Source: Paenibacillus catalpae
GTDB taxonomy: Bacteria > Bacillota > Bacilli > Paenibacillales > Paenibacillaceae
Direction of reading: 5' to 3'
Length of the DNA stretch: 64,000 bases
Assembly: GCF_900112695.1 (NCBI RefSeq)
Contig: NZ_FOMT01000003.1
Location: 641,870-705,869, forward strand
Shown here in pieces: positions 8,543-16,595 of this stretch. The notes under the pieces were generated by a model. That model searched no databases and was not told where the DNA came from. It saw only the letters and a program-made list of their open reading frames with translations. The translations under genes were made by a program, and so were the position numbers. Position 1 is the first letter of the stretch. Each line of letters opens with the position of its first letter.

Positions 8543-8647
8543 AATGAATTGCGAAGCAATTCATGCTTCGCAAGCATTCGCTTAATGAATTGCGAAGCAA
8601 TTCATGCTTCGTAAGCATTCGCTTAATGAATTGCGAAGCATCCGCTT
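8543..8647. repeat. 2.5 tandem 41-bp palindromic repeats in the pstA-pstB gap
   Basis: Units at 8543-8583 and 8584-8624 differ at one base; a third unit at 8625-8647 has an internal 18-base deletion and runs into the pstA stop codon. Each full unit holds two palindromes, GAATTGC-GAA-GCAATTC and ATGCTT-CGC-AAGCAT, so the transcript would form a row of hairpins. It resembles REP-type extragenic palindromes. Confidence 0.85.
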
Positions 8648-9533
8648 ATTTAGACGCTGTGAATCTGTTGTGCATGTATCGTCCAAGCGCTCTTGCGCCC
8701 AAGTTGAACAGCAATACGGTAATGATAAGTACTGCCGAAGCGCCTGCAGCGATCTGCGTAGCATCAGGAGCAAGACCTTCCGAGTTGACCTTCCAGATAT
8801 GAACGGCGAGCGTTTCGGCCGGTCTAAGCGGGTTGAGCGGCGAATCGTTGTGGAGCGGATTCCAGTCGCTGAAATCAAGACGCGGGCTGCTCATGCCGGC
8901 GGTGAACAGAAGCGCTGCCGCTTCCCCGAAGATCCGGCCTGCAGCCAGAATCGAACCGGAGAGTACGATAGGCAGAGCAATCGGAAGCTGGACGGAACGG
9001 ATTGTTTTCCACTTGGAAATACCAAGGGCGAGACTTGCTTCTTTCTGCTGTACCGGTACGCTGCGGAGACCTTGTTCGGTAATCCGCACCATGAGCGGAA
9101 GGTTGAATATCGTAAGCGCAAGCGCGCCGGATAACAGGGAGAAGCCAAGGTTAAATTTATTAACGATAACAAGAAGGCCAAACAAACCAACGATAATCGA
9201 AGGGAAGGAAGACAATACTTCGACTACCAGACGGATAGCAGAAGTGATCTTGCCAGCCTTCGCATACTCGCTCATATAAATGCCGGCACCAATGCCAAGC
9301 GGTACGGTAATGATCATCGTTAACACGAGCAGGAACAGCGAGTTGAACAGCTGCGGGCCAATACCGCCGCCTTTGCGGATCGTTTCTGGCGGAGAGGTAA
9401 GGAAATGCCAGCTGATATGGCCAAGTCCCCGGAACAAAATGTAGCCCAGGAGTCCAAGCAGGGCGAGAGCAATTAAGCCGGTGATGAAAACAATAACGCC
9501 TGTTGCGATTTTATCTGCGGTTTTGGCACTCAT
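8646..9533 (-). CDS. pstA: Phosphate ABC transporter permease PstA
   Basis: 295 residues from the ATG at 9533. That start overlaps the pstC stop in an ATGA arrangement and has GGAAGGAAG upstream; a longer frame upstream only reads into pstC. Six membrane segments are visible, with PstA-type motifs (GIYMSEYAKAGKITSAIRLVVE and EASLALGISKWKTIRSVQLPIALP). It forms the phosphate channel with PstC. Confidence 0.94.
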   Translation of the reverse strand: MSAKTADKIATGVIVFITGLIALALLGLLGYILFRGLGHISWHFLTSPPETIRKGGGIGPQLFNSLFLLVLTMIITVPLGIGAGIYMSEYAKAGKITSAIRLVVEVLSSFPSIIVGLFGLLVIVNKFNLGFSLLSGALALTIFNLPLMVRITEQGLRSVPVQQKEASLALGISKWKTIRSVQLPIALPIVLSGSILAAGRIFGEAAALLFTAGMSSPRLDFSDWNPLHNDSPLNPLRPAETLAVHIWKVNSEGLAPDATQIAAGASAVLIITVLLFNLGARALGRYMHNRFTASK

Positions 9534-10432
9534 AGCTTCTTCCTTCCTTCCAGCCAGCGAATAATAAAGACGAATACAAAGGTCATCAGCATCAGAATTA
9601 ATGCAAGAGACCACAGGGCGTTATTTTGAACGGAGCCCATCGCCGTGTTACCCATGCTAAGTGTAATCGCGCTGGTTAGCGTTGAAGTTGATTCGAACAG
9701 GGAATTCGGGATATGGGGCGCGTTGCCGATAACCATTTGTACGGCGAGCGCTTCGCCAAATGCCCGGGCGATACCAAGTACTATGCCTGTCATCTGCGCG
9801 GGAAGCGTAGTCGGCAGGACGATGCGATATATCGTTTGCCAACGGGTTGCGCCAAGAGCATACGAGCCTTCTTTCAGGCCCGCGGGCAGGGAAGCCAGCG
9901 CATCCGTTGCTATAGTCGTAATTGTAGGTAATATCATAAAGGCGAGTACGAGCGAGCCTGCTGCGATCCCGACACCTTGTCCGGGGAACAGATCACGGAA
10001 TAAAGGTACGATAACACTTAAGCCAACAAATCCGTATACAACGGATGGAATGCCGGCAAGCAGCTCAATAACAGGCTGCATAAACGTACGGCCGATTTTT
10101 GGGGAAAGCTCAACCATAAAGACTGCCGCGCAGAACCCAAGCGGAGCAGCGATGATGGCTGCAAGGATGGAAGTGCTGAACGATCCAAAGATAAATGGCA
10201 ATGCGCCAAACATAGGCGGTTCGCCGTCTGGTTTCCATTTCAGTCCTGTTAACAAATCCTTTACATTTACGCCGTTTACGATAAAGGTGCTAAGTCCTTT
10301 TGACGCGACGAAGTAAACCATCGAAAAAATGGTGATGATAAGAAACAAGATGCAGATGAATGTATAAACTTTGCCAACCCATTCTTCCGCAAGATGCGGC
10401 GTGGCTACTTCTCGATCATTAGACTTCTTCAT
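9530..10432 (-). CDS. pstC: Phosphate ABC transporter permease PstC
   Basis: 300 residues from the ATG at 10432, preferred over a GTG at 10441 because AAAGGGTGG is correctly spaced only for the ATG. It has a hydrophobic N-terminal segment, then PstC-type sequences (FCAAVFMVELSPKIGRTFMQPVIELLAGIPSVVYGF) and the EAA-like loop EGSYALGATRWQTIYRIVLP. It lies 90 bases downstream of pstS and is translationally coupled to pstA. Confidence 0.94.
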   Translation of the reverse strand: MKKSNDREVATPHLAEEWVGKVYTFICILFLIITIFSMVYFVASKGLSTFIVNGVNVKDLLTGLKWKPDGEPPMFGALPFIFGSFSTSILAAIIAAPLGFCAAVFMVELSPKIGRTFMQPVIELLAGIPSVVYGFVGLSVIVPLFRDLFPGQGVGIAAGSLVLAFMILPTITTIATDALASLPAGLKEGSYALGATRWQTIYRIVLPTTLPAQMTGIVLGIARAFGEALAVQMVIGNAPHIPNSLFESTSTLTSAITLSMGNTAMGSVQNNALWSLALILMLMTFVFVFIIRWLEGRKKL

Positions 10433-10522
10433 CGTGACCACCCTTTACTTAGTTTACATAGGCATGCAGTCAAGAGACGAGCTGGCCCGCCTCTTGACTG
10501 TGCCTTATTTATTTAAGTTGAA

Positions 10523-11461
10523 TTATTTCGTTACAGCACCTGCAGCATCCCGTTTAACTTCCATTTTGCTGATTGGAATGTAGCCCATTTCAACGACATC
10601 GCCTTCGTCGTTTTGAACTTCTTCAGATACCATGTAGTCGAGGAAAGCTTTAGTAGCTGCGTCAGGCTCGCCTTTTGTATACATGTGCTCGTAAGCCCAT
10701 ACCGGGTAAGAACCGTTTGCTACGTTATCTACGTTAGCGTCAACGCCGTCGTATTTCAAAGCTGTTACCGAATCATCCAGGTAGGACAGAGCCAGGTAGC
10801 CGATAGCGCCAGGAGTTTCGCTTACGAGCTTCTTAACTGTACCGGAAGCATCCTCTTGGATCGAACCTTCAAGATCTTCTGTTTTAGTGCCAAGTGCGAA
10901 TTTCTCGAAAGTTGCGCGTGTGCCGGAGCTCGAAGGACGGTTAACGATTTGGATTTTCGCATCTTTACCGCCAACGTCTTTCCAGTTCGTTACTTTGCCT
11001 GTGAAGATGTCAACCAGTTGTTGTTTAGTAAGATTGTCAACGCCTACGTCTTTATTTGTAACAGCAGCCATCGCTACAACAGCTACTTGATGGTCAACCA
11101 GTTCAGCCGCTTTGTCAGCGTCAAGCTTCTCTTCAGCGAATACGTCGGAGTTACCGATTTGTGCTTGGCCTTCGGATACTTGCGTCAGACCAGTACCGCT
11201 GCCGCCGCCTTGAACCTGAATCGATACGCCGGAGTTTTTCTCCATGAACTCTTTGGATACTTGATCAACAAGCGGTTGAAGTGCAGTGGAGCCGGATGCC
11301 AGAATCGAACCGGACAGATCAGCAGAAGCAGCGTTATTTGTTGGAGCATTGTTTGATGCTGCTGCGTTTCCGTTGTTGGCACCGTTATTCGTATTGTTGC
11401 CGCATGCTGCGAGCGATAACGACAATGTCAGTGCCATTGTGACGATCAGAGACTTTTTCAT
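10523..11461 (-). CDS. pstS: Phosphate-binding lipoprotein PstS
   Basis: 312 residues. The signal peptide ends in the lipobox SLAAC (Cys at ~res 20), followed by an Asn/Ala-rich linker. Phosphate-ligand regions are recognisable: LSGSILASGSTALQPL, QGGGSGTGLTQ and NRPSSSGTRATFE. It captures phosphate outside the membrane and feeds PstCA. It is first in the operon, and the PHO box at 11530-11568 lies ~70-110 bases upstream, so induction by PhoP on phosphate starvation is expected. Confidence 0.95.
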   Translation of the reverse strand: MKKSLIVTMALTLSLSLAACGNNTNNGANNGNAAASNNAPTNNAASADLSGSILASGSTALQPLVDQVSKEFMEKNSGVSIQVQGGGSGTGLTQVSEGQAQIGNSDVFAEEKLDADKAAELVDHQVAVVAMAAVTNKDVGVDNLTKQQLVDIFTGKVTNWKDVGGKDAKIQIVNRPSSSGTRATFEKFALGTKTEDLEGSIQEDASGTVKKLVSETPGAIGYLALSYLDDSVTALKYDGVDANVDNVANGSYPVWAYEHMYTKGEPDAATKAFLDYMVSEEVQNDEGDVVEMGYIPISKMEVKRDAAGAVTK

Positions 11462-11529
11462 TTTGAGTAGGTTCCCCTTCCAAACTATCGTTTTTGTTTT
11501 TCCTTACAAGAGTCATTGTAGTAGGGCTA

Positions 11530-11568
11530 CGTAAACAGAAAACCCTAATCATGTTAACGCAATGTAAA
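11530..11568 (-). promoter_or_regulatory. PHO box (PhoP-binding repeats) upstream of pstS
   Basis: On the minus strand, TTTACA (11568-11563), TTAACA (11557-11552) and TTTACG (11535-11530) lie in exact 11-bp register, at offsets 0, 11 and 33. This matches the Bacillus PhoP pattern TT(A/T/C)A(C/T)A with 5-base gaps. The position at 11541-11546 is degenerate. Confidence 0.7.
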
Positions 11569-11657
11569 TTTTTTTGAGCGTTGTAAAAATTGCTCGAATG
11601 GGACCGAATCCTCTATAGTAGGAAGGAAAGTTTCTATAGAGATGAGGGCGCATTTTG

Positions 11658-12938
11658 ATGAAGGAATTACTGCTGGAGCAAGTACTGAATCAGGTGGAGA
11701 AACGGCAGGAGGAATTACTCGCTTTGCTAGCTGAATTGGTCGCATTCCCGACGGTAAGCCCGCCTGCGCGCAATACGATGCAGGCACAGCGGTTTATGGA
11801 GGAGCAGCTAAGCAGACTCGGCTTTGAGACCGAGCTGTGGGAAGTGTATCCGGGCGATCCGAATGTAACGGCTGTTCGAAAAGGAACGCACAGCGGAGCT
11901 TACCGCAGTCTGCTGCTGAACGGACATATCGATGTTGCTGAAGTAGGCGACACCTCGGAATGGTCGGTTGATCCGTTCCGCTTAACCATTCATAACGGAA
12001 GGGCCTACGGCCGCGGGACAGCGGATATGAAGGGCGGCCTTGCCGCACTGCTGTTTGCGGTCAAGCTTCTAATAGAAGCGAATATGGAGCTGAAGGGTGA
12101 TTTGCTCTTCCAATCCGTTATTGGGGAAGAAGCCGGTGAAGCGGGTACAAGGGCCTGCATGGAGAGGGGCTGCGAAGCGGACTTTGCGATTGTGGCGGAT
12201 ACAAGTCAATTGTCTGTTCAAGGTCAAGGCGGGGTCATTACCGGCTGGGTGACGGTGCAAAGTCCGGTTACCCATCATGATGCGATGCGCTCGCGGATGA
12301 TTCATGCAGGAGGCGGTCTGCATGGGGCAAACGCGATTGAGAAGATGGCCAAGCTGATTACCGGACTCCAGGAGCTCGAGAGGCACTGGGCGGTCACGAA
12401 GGCCTACCCGGGATTTCCACCGGGATCGAATACAATAAACCCCGCTGTTATAGAAGGCGGACGCCATGCGGCCTTTATCGCGGACCGATGCTCGTTATGG
12501 ATAACGGTACATTTTTACCCGGATGAAGATTACGAGTCCGTAGCTGCCGAGATCGAGGAGCATTTGCTGCGCGTGGCCCAAGGCGATCCGTGGCTTCGGC
12601 TTAATCCGCCTGAATTCCGTTGGGGCGGCAGGTCGATGATTGAGGAGAGGGGAGAAATATTCCCTTCATTAAAGCTGGATCAGAATGACGATGGGGTTAA
12701 GGCATTGTTAACGAAACATCAGGCTGTTCTGAATCGCGAAGCGGAGGTTGGCATGAGTCCAACCGTTACGGATGCCGGCTGGATTGGACGGGCAGGAATT
12801 CCAACGGTCATTTATGGACCCGGGGAACTAGGTAAAGCGCATGCCGTGGACGAAAGCCTTGATCTAAAAGAGCTACTTGATTACACGAAGGTTATGATTG
12901 CTTTTATCGCGGACTGGTGCAACCGGGAGAAAGTGTAA
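11658..12938 (+). CDS. M20-family metallopeptidase/deacylase (ArgE/DapE-like)
   Basis: 426 residues from the ATG at 11658, with GAGGG 9 bases upstream. Metal-site motifs of the di-zinc M20 family are present: NGHIDVAEVGD, GRGTADMKGG and the catalytic GEEAGEAGT. A lid/dimerisation insert follows (residues ~190-310). Such enzymes hydrolyse N-acyl amino acids or dipeptides in the cytoplasm; residues 380-395 (GMSPTVTDAGWIGRAGIPTV) suit the acetylornithine deacetylase-like branch. The substrate is not certain. It is divergent from pst and followed by a DinB-like gene. Confidence 0.88.
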   Translation: MKELLLEQVLNQVEKRQEELLALLAELVAFPTVSPPARNTMQAQRFMEEQLSRLGFETELWEVYPGDPNVTAVRKGTHSGAYRSLLLNGHIDVAEVGDTSEWSVDPFRLTIHNGRAYGRGTADMKGGLAALLFAVKLLIEANMELKGDLLFQSVIGEEAGEAGTRACMERGCEADFAIVADTSQLSVQGQGGVITGWVTVQSPVTHHDAMRSRMIHAGGGLHGANAIEKMAKLITGLQELERHWAVTKAYPGFPPGSNTINPAVIEGGRHAAFIADRCSLWITVHFYPDEDYESVAAEIEEHLLRVAQGDPWLRLNPPEFRWGGRSMIEERGEIFPSLKLDQNDDGVKALLTKHQAVLNREAEVGMSPTVTDAGWIGRAGIPTVIYGPGELGKAHAVDESLDLKELLDYTKVMIAFIADWCNREKV

Positions 12939-13008
12939 AAGATGAAATTGAAGTTTTCAGCCATTATAATGAATACGGATGATAATAAACCAGAGGAGAG
13001 ATCATAAG

Positions 13009-13464
13009 ATGACTAACATCAATGAGTTTATTGCCGCATGGAGAAGCCACCGTAACGTATTGCATGACATGGTGGCGGATGTAACAACGGAGCAAATGTC
13101 CTTCAAACCTTGGGAAAAAGGCATGTCGATTGCAGAGCTTGTCCTACATATAACAGGATCGATGGACATGTTCGTGAAGACGGTACAAAACGGGGTATTT
13201 ACGCCGGGCAGCAAGCAGGCCTTTACAACGGCGGATGAGCTGAGAGCTGGGGTAGCAGGGGCAACCGAGCAAACGGAAGCCATCCTTCGTTCCCTTACTC
13301 CGGAGCAGCTAACACAATCCATCGATTTCTTTGGCAATTCGCTTCCGGGCTTTGTTCTGCTGCAAAATGCGAAAGACCATGAAATTCATCATAAAGGCCA
13401 ACTGTTTACTTATTTGCGTCTGGCAGGCATCGAGAAGCTTCCATTCTTCGTAAGCCGCGGATAG
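13009..13464 (+). CDS. DinB-family protein
   Basis: 151 residues from the ATG at 13009 with AGAGGAGAG at 12992-13000. It is a four-helix bundle of the DinB/YfiT type. The three metal-binding His of the family can be placed at VLHDM (helix 1), LVLHITGSMDMF and KDHEIHHKGQLFTYLRLAGI. Members include bacillithiol- or mycothiol-dependent transferases; in this window a bacillithiol gene pair (yojF-bshB2) is present. The exact reaction is unknown. Confidence 0.85.
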   Translation: MTNINEFIAAWRSHRNVLHDMVADVTTEQMSFKPWEKGMSIAELVLHITGSMDMFVKTVQNGVFTPGSKQAFTTADELRAGVAGATEQTEAILRSLTPEQLTQSIDFFGNSLPGFVLLQNAKDHEIHHKGQLFTYLRLAGIEKLPFFVSRG

Positions 13465-13532
13465 GACTGTTAAAGTATAGCACTGGACGGTGCAAAGCGC
13501 CGGATGGTATGATGCTTGAGGGTGATTACAAG

Positions 13533-14141
13533 ATGAATAATGATACGACGAATACGAATAATAACGATAATACGGAAGTATGGGACTCCCTGATGAAGAC
13601 GATTTTTCAGAGGGGACTAGCTGCCATAAGACCATTTTTCCCTAATGTAGAAGGTCTTATTGTGACGGATGAAAAGTTCGGCCAAATCTTCATCTACCGG
13701 GTAACGAATGATTTCAAGAAGTCGTATGACTGCGGCTTCTTCCTACGCGAACTGGCTGAACAGTTCCAGGACGGCGGCCGGGACGCAGGGGAATGGATGG
13801 CATCCTTCTTCTATGAGCTGATGAAGACGTCGAAGGGCGGCAGAGAGCTGCCAGGGCCGCATGAAAGCGAAGAAAAAGAAGAGGAATTTATCGATCATGT
13901 GTTGTTCCCGCATTGCCTTGGGGCGGTCAGTGAGGAATTTTCCCCTCTTCGTATTACGGGCAAAAGAGGGCTGGATGACAACCTTACGCCTGTCCTTGAG
14001 CTTGGATTTATGGATATTCCAACAGAGAAATGTGTCTTCCCGATTCATTATTTGTATAAAATGATGCAGTTGAACCGCGATCCTTCGGATACGCTTCTTA
14101 TTGCACTCACCAAGCTGCGCCAGAAGCATGTTGTTGAGTAA
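13533..14141 (+). CDS. Conserved protein of unknown family, tandem paralogue 1
   Basis: 202 residues from the ATG at 13533, with GAGGGTG 8-9 bases upstream. The N-terminus is Asn/Thr-rich (low complexity). The core shares long blocks with the next gene: CGFFLREL, then EWMASFFYELMK, then DHVLFPHC, and the ending LNRDPSDTLLIALTKLRQKH. It has no signal peptide or membrane segment, so it is probably cytoplasmic. I do not recognise the family. The conserved CGFFLRE and HC residues could form a metal or redox site, but that is only a guess. Confidence 0.8.
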   Translation: MNNDTTNTNNNDNTEVWDSLMKTIFQRGLAAIRPFFPNVEGLIVTDEKFGQIFIYRVTNDFKKSYDCGFFLRELAEQFQDGGRDAGEWMASFFYELMKTSKGGRELPGPHESEEKEEEFIDHVLFPHCLGAVSEEFSPLRITGKRGLDDNLTPVLELGFMDIPTEKCVFPIHYLYKMMQLNRDPSDTLLIALTKLRQKHVVE

Positions 14142-14241
14142 TCGCAGGCGTTGGGCCGTCCTTTAGGGCGGCTTTTCTTTATTGGGAATTGGACTAGACT
14201 GTTTAATTGGTGGAATGATATGATAATTACGGGTGAAGCGA

Positions 14242-14868
14242 ATGAATAACGAGACGACAAACGAAGAGATCAAAGGCAATCAAGAAGAAGAGGCGAAGCA
14301 ATTCGCGGAGCTGGTCAAAGCAGTCCAGCATAACGGCTTTGTCGCATTGAGACGGCATTTCGAAGACGTCCAAGGCCAAGTATTGAATCAAGAGCTTTAT
14401 GGTCCCGTGTTTGTTTACAAAGTGAAGGATGAATCGGGCAGCGACTATGTATGCGGCTTCTTCCTTCGTGAGTTAATCGCGAATTTCCAGGCGGGTAACG
14501 ATGAGGCAACAGAATGGATGGCTTCGTTTTTCTACGAGTTGATGAAATCCGAGGGGGGCAAACCACTTCCTGAGCCTCCTGCAAGCGAAGATGATGCCAA
14601 GGCTTTAATCGATCATGTACTCATCCCGCATTGCATTAAGGCTGTTGAAGAAGAATTCCCTGAGGAGAAGGTTCATGCAGGACTTGCCTGGAACGAAGAG
14701 CTTAAGGGTCCGGTGTTCGAAACGGGCTTCCCGGCTATCGTTGACGGCAATAATGTTTGCGCTTTCTCACTTCATCTGTTGTATACGCATCAGCTTCTGA
14801 ATCGCGATCCTGCGGAATTGCTCCTGAAGGGATTGTACAAAATCCGCGCAGAGCATGGTTTGGATTAA
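14242..14868 (+). CDS. Conserved protein of unknown family, tandem paralogue 2
   Basis: 208 residues from the ATG at 14242, where GGGTGA acts as ribosome site. It is clearly a duplicate of the preceding gene: VCGFFLRELIANFQAG, TEWMASFFYELMK, IDHVLIPHCIKAVEEEFP and LLNRDPAELLLKGLYKIRAEHG align without large gaps. It is acidic with an Asn/Glu-rich N-terminus and no membrane segment. Function is unknown. The two genes are 100 bases apart and followed by a strong terminator. Confidence 0.8.
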   Translation: MNNETTNEEIKGNQEEEAKQFAELVKAVQHNGFVALRRHFEDVQGQVLNQELYGPVFVYKVKDESGSDYVCGFFLRELIANFQAGNDEATEWMASFFYELMKSEGGKPLPEPPASEDDAKALIDHVLIPHCIKAVEEEFPEEKVHAGLAWNEELKGPVFETGFPAIVDGNNVCAFSLHLLYTHQLLNRDPAELLLKGLYKIRAEHGLD

Positions 14869-14870
14869 AG

Positions 14871-14906
14871 AAAAAAGCGGCTCCTAACAAGGAGCTGCTT
14901 TTTTTA
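14871..14906 (+). terminator. Intrinsic terminator after the unknown paralogue pair
   Basis: AAGCGGCTCC / GGAGCTGCTT stem with a 6-base loop and TTTTTTT tail, immediately after the stop codon. Confidence 0.85.
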
Positions 14907-14923
14907 TCCCAGCTCATTTATGG

Positions 14924-14942
14924 TATACTGTTTACATAGTAA
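14924..14942 (+). promoter_or_regulatory. TetR-family operator in the tetR-type gene promoter
   Basis: TATACTGTTTACATAGTAA overlaps the likely -10 box (TATACT). The same 19-base string with two changes occurs at 17517-17535 in front of the exporter operon, in the opposite orientation. The core is a partial dyad, TACT...AGTA. Confidence 0.6.
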
Positions 14943-14977
14943 GCAATTATGGGAAGACAAGTATGGAGGACAGTGGG

Positions 14978-15748
14978 ATGGAGCATGACGATGAGGTTGA
15001 AGTGTTAAATAACCTGCCGCGTGGAGTCGCGCTGGCATGGGGGCTGGTGAAAGAATCCCAGAGAGGGCCAAAGCGCGAGCTGTCCATTGACCAGATCGTT
15101 GCCGCCGCGGTAGATCTGGCGGATCGCGAAGGGCTTGCGGCTGTCTCCATGAGCCGGGTTGCGGCTGCTTTAGGATTCACGGCCATGTCTCTTTACCGCT
15201 ATGTACAAAGCAAAGATGATCTGCTGTTGTTGATGCAGGAAGCGGTCTGCCAATTCCCAGACCAGCCTGAAGAAATACTCGCCGATTGGCGAGAGGGGTT
15301 GCGTCTGTATGTACGGGCTTGCATTGAGGTATTCGTCAAGCATCCCTGGTATGCGGATATCCCGGTATCTGGAGTGCCTATCACCCCCAATAATCTGCTG
15401 ATCGTAGATCTGGCTCTTCGGCCGTTGCGAAATCTTCCGCTTAATGACTATGAGAAGATGTCTACGGTACTGCTGTTGAGCAGCTACGCGCGTTCAACCG
15501 GTATGATACAGAGGGATATGGAGCGGGCGATTCAAGGAGGGGCAAGTCCGGGTTCATTCAGTGGTTTGGATTACACCAAGGCACTTAAGCTTCTTGTTAA
15601 GAAGGATCGTTATCCGGATCTGCAGCCTATTATCGAGTCAGGCGTATACACCGAGGAGAATCCGGCTGACAATCCGGTTGGCAACGACTTTGATTTTGGC
15701 CTGGAGCGGATTTTGGACGGCATTGAGCATTATCTGGCATCGAAATAA
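14978..15748 (+). CDS. TetR/AcrR-family regulator
   Basis: 256 residues from the ATG at 14978; GGAGGA at 14966-14971 supports it over the ATG at 14963. The helix-turn-helix is clear (IDQIVAAAVDLADREGLAAVSMSRVAAALGFTAMSLYRYVQSKDDLL). About 170 residues of ligand-binding domain follow, of the TetR_C type seen beside drug exporters. It is convergent with the DrrA/DrrB-type exporter genes, and both promoters carry the same operator, so it probably represses itself and the exporter until an inducer binds. Confidence 0.88.
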   Translation: MEHDDEVEVLNNLPRGVALAWGLVKESQRGPKRELSIDQIVAAAVDLADREGLAAVSMSRVAAALGFTAMSLYRYVQSKDDLLLLMQEAVCQFPDQPEEILADWREGLRLYVRACIEVFVKHPWYADIPVSGVPITPNNLLIVDLALRPLRNLPLNDYEKMSTVLLLSSYARSTGMIQRDMERAIQGGASPGSFSGLDYTKALKLLVKKDRYPDLQPIIESGVYTEENPADNPVGNDFDFGLERILDGIEHYLASK

Positions 15749-15749
15749 T

Positions 15750-15796
15750 AAAAAGACATCGGCTTGATGGATTCCATCAGGCCGATGTCTTTTTTA
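15750..15796. terminator. Bidirectional terminator between tetR-type and exporter genes
   Basis: AAAAGACATCGGC...TGATGG / CCATCA...GCCGATGTCTTTTTT, a stem of about 19 pairs with one bulge between convergent genes. Confidence 0.85.
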
Positions 15797-15806
15797 GGTG
15801 GCTCCG

Positions 15807-16595
15807 TTAGCGGCGCCCTGCTTTTTTTCGGAAGGAGGAGATGCTCCATAAGAATGCTATAGCCAGGATAAGCAGGCACCAGCCGACTGCCCACCATGCG
15901 CTGTCGTTTAGCGGTGTGCCAGTGAGCAGACCCCGGATCGTCTCAATGACTGGGGTGATCGGCTGATGATTCGCTACGCCTTGCAGCCACGAAGGCATCG
16001 TATCTGTCGGAACGAAGGCACTGGACAAATAGGGGAGGAACAAGAGCGCAAAGCCATATCCGCTAGCAGCGGCAGGACTGCCGGCTACTAACCCGATAGC
16101 GGCGAATAACCAGGTGAAGGTTAGGATAAAGAGGGTAATAACGGCAATCGCGAGCACCCATTCGAGAAAGCTTGCGTTAGGCCGGAATCCGACTAGCAGG
16201 GCTACGCCAAAGACAACGCCGGTTGCGAATAAATTACGGGCCAGACTGGCTACGACATGGCCGGTTACAACACTGAGGCTTTTGATCGGCATTGTCCGGA
16301 ATCGGTCGATGATGCCATTCGTCATATCATTGGATACATCCACGGCTGTACTTGAAGAGCCAAATCCTGCACAGAGCAAAATAATGCCGGGAACAACGTA
16401 ATTCACGTAGTCTCCGCTCGAATCGATTGCTCCTCCGAATACGTAAGTGAAAAGAAGCATGAGCATAACCGGCAGCATGATGGCCATAAGCAGAGCTTCT
16501 GTATTGCGCAGGCTGTGACGAAGACTCCGGCTGATAAAGACGAGATTTGTCGTCATGAGGGATGCCGGCTTAACTGGTTTGTCCGCTGCTATCAT
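15807..16595 (-). CDS. ABC-2 type exporter permease, DrrB-like
   Basis: 262 residues with six membrane segments in the ABC-2 layout. An N-terminal amphipathic stretch (TNLVFISRSLRHSLRNTEALLMAIMLPVMLMLLFTYVFGGAI) is followed by the conserved VPGIILLCAGFGSSSTAVDVSNDMTNGIIDRFRTMPI block, typical of DrrB/NodJ-type drug exporters. Its ATG overlaps the stop of the ATPase gene (ATGA), so the two are coupled. It forms the membrane pore; the exported compound is unknown. Confidence 0.9.
   Translation of the reverse strand: MIAADKPVKPASLMTTNLVFISRSLRHSLRNTEALLMAIMLPVMLMLLFTYVFGGAIDSSGDYVNYVVPGIILLCAGFGSSSTAVDVSNDMTNGIIDRFRTMPIKSLSVVTGHVVASLARNLFATGVVFGVALLVGFRPNASFLEWVLAIAVITLFILTFTWLFAAIGLVAGSPAAASGYGFALLFLPYLSSAFVPTDTMPSWLQGVANHQPITPVIETIRGLLTGTPLNDSAWWAVGWCLLILAIAFLWSISSFRKKAGRR

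Noticed and set aside
8543..8647. 41-bp repeats considered as a CRISPR or attachment site
   Set aside because: Units abut without spacers and consist of palindromes inside an operon; no recombinase or cas gene is nearby.
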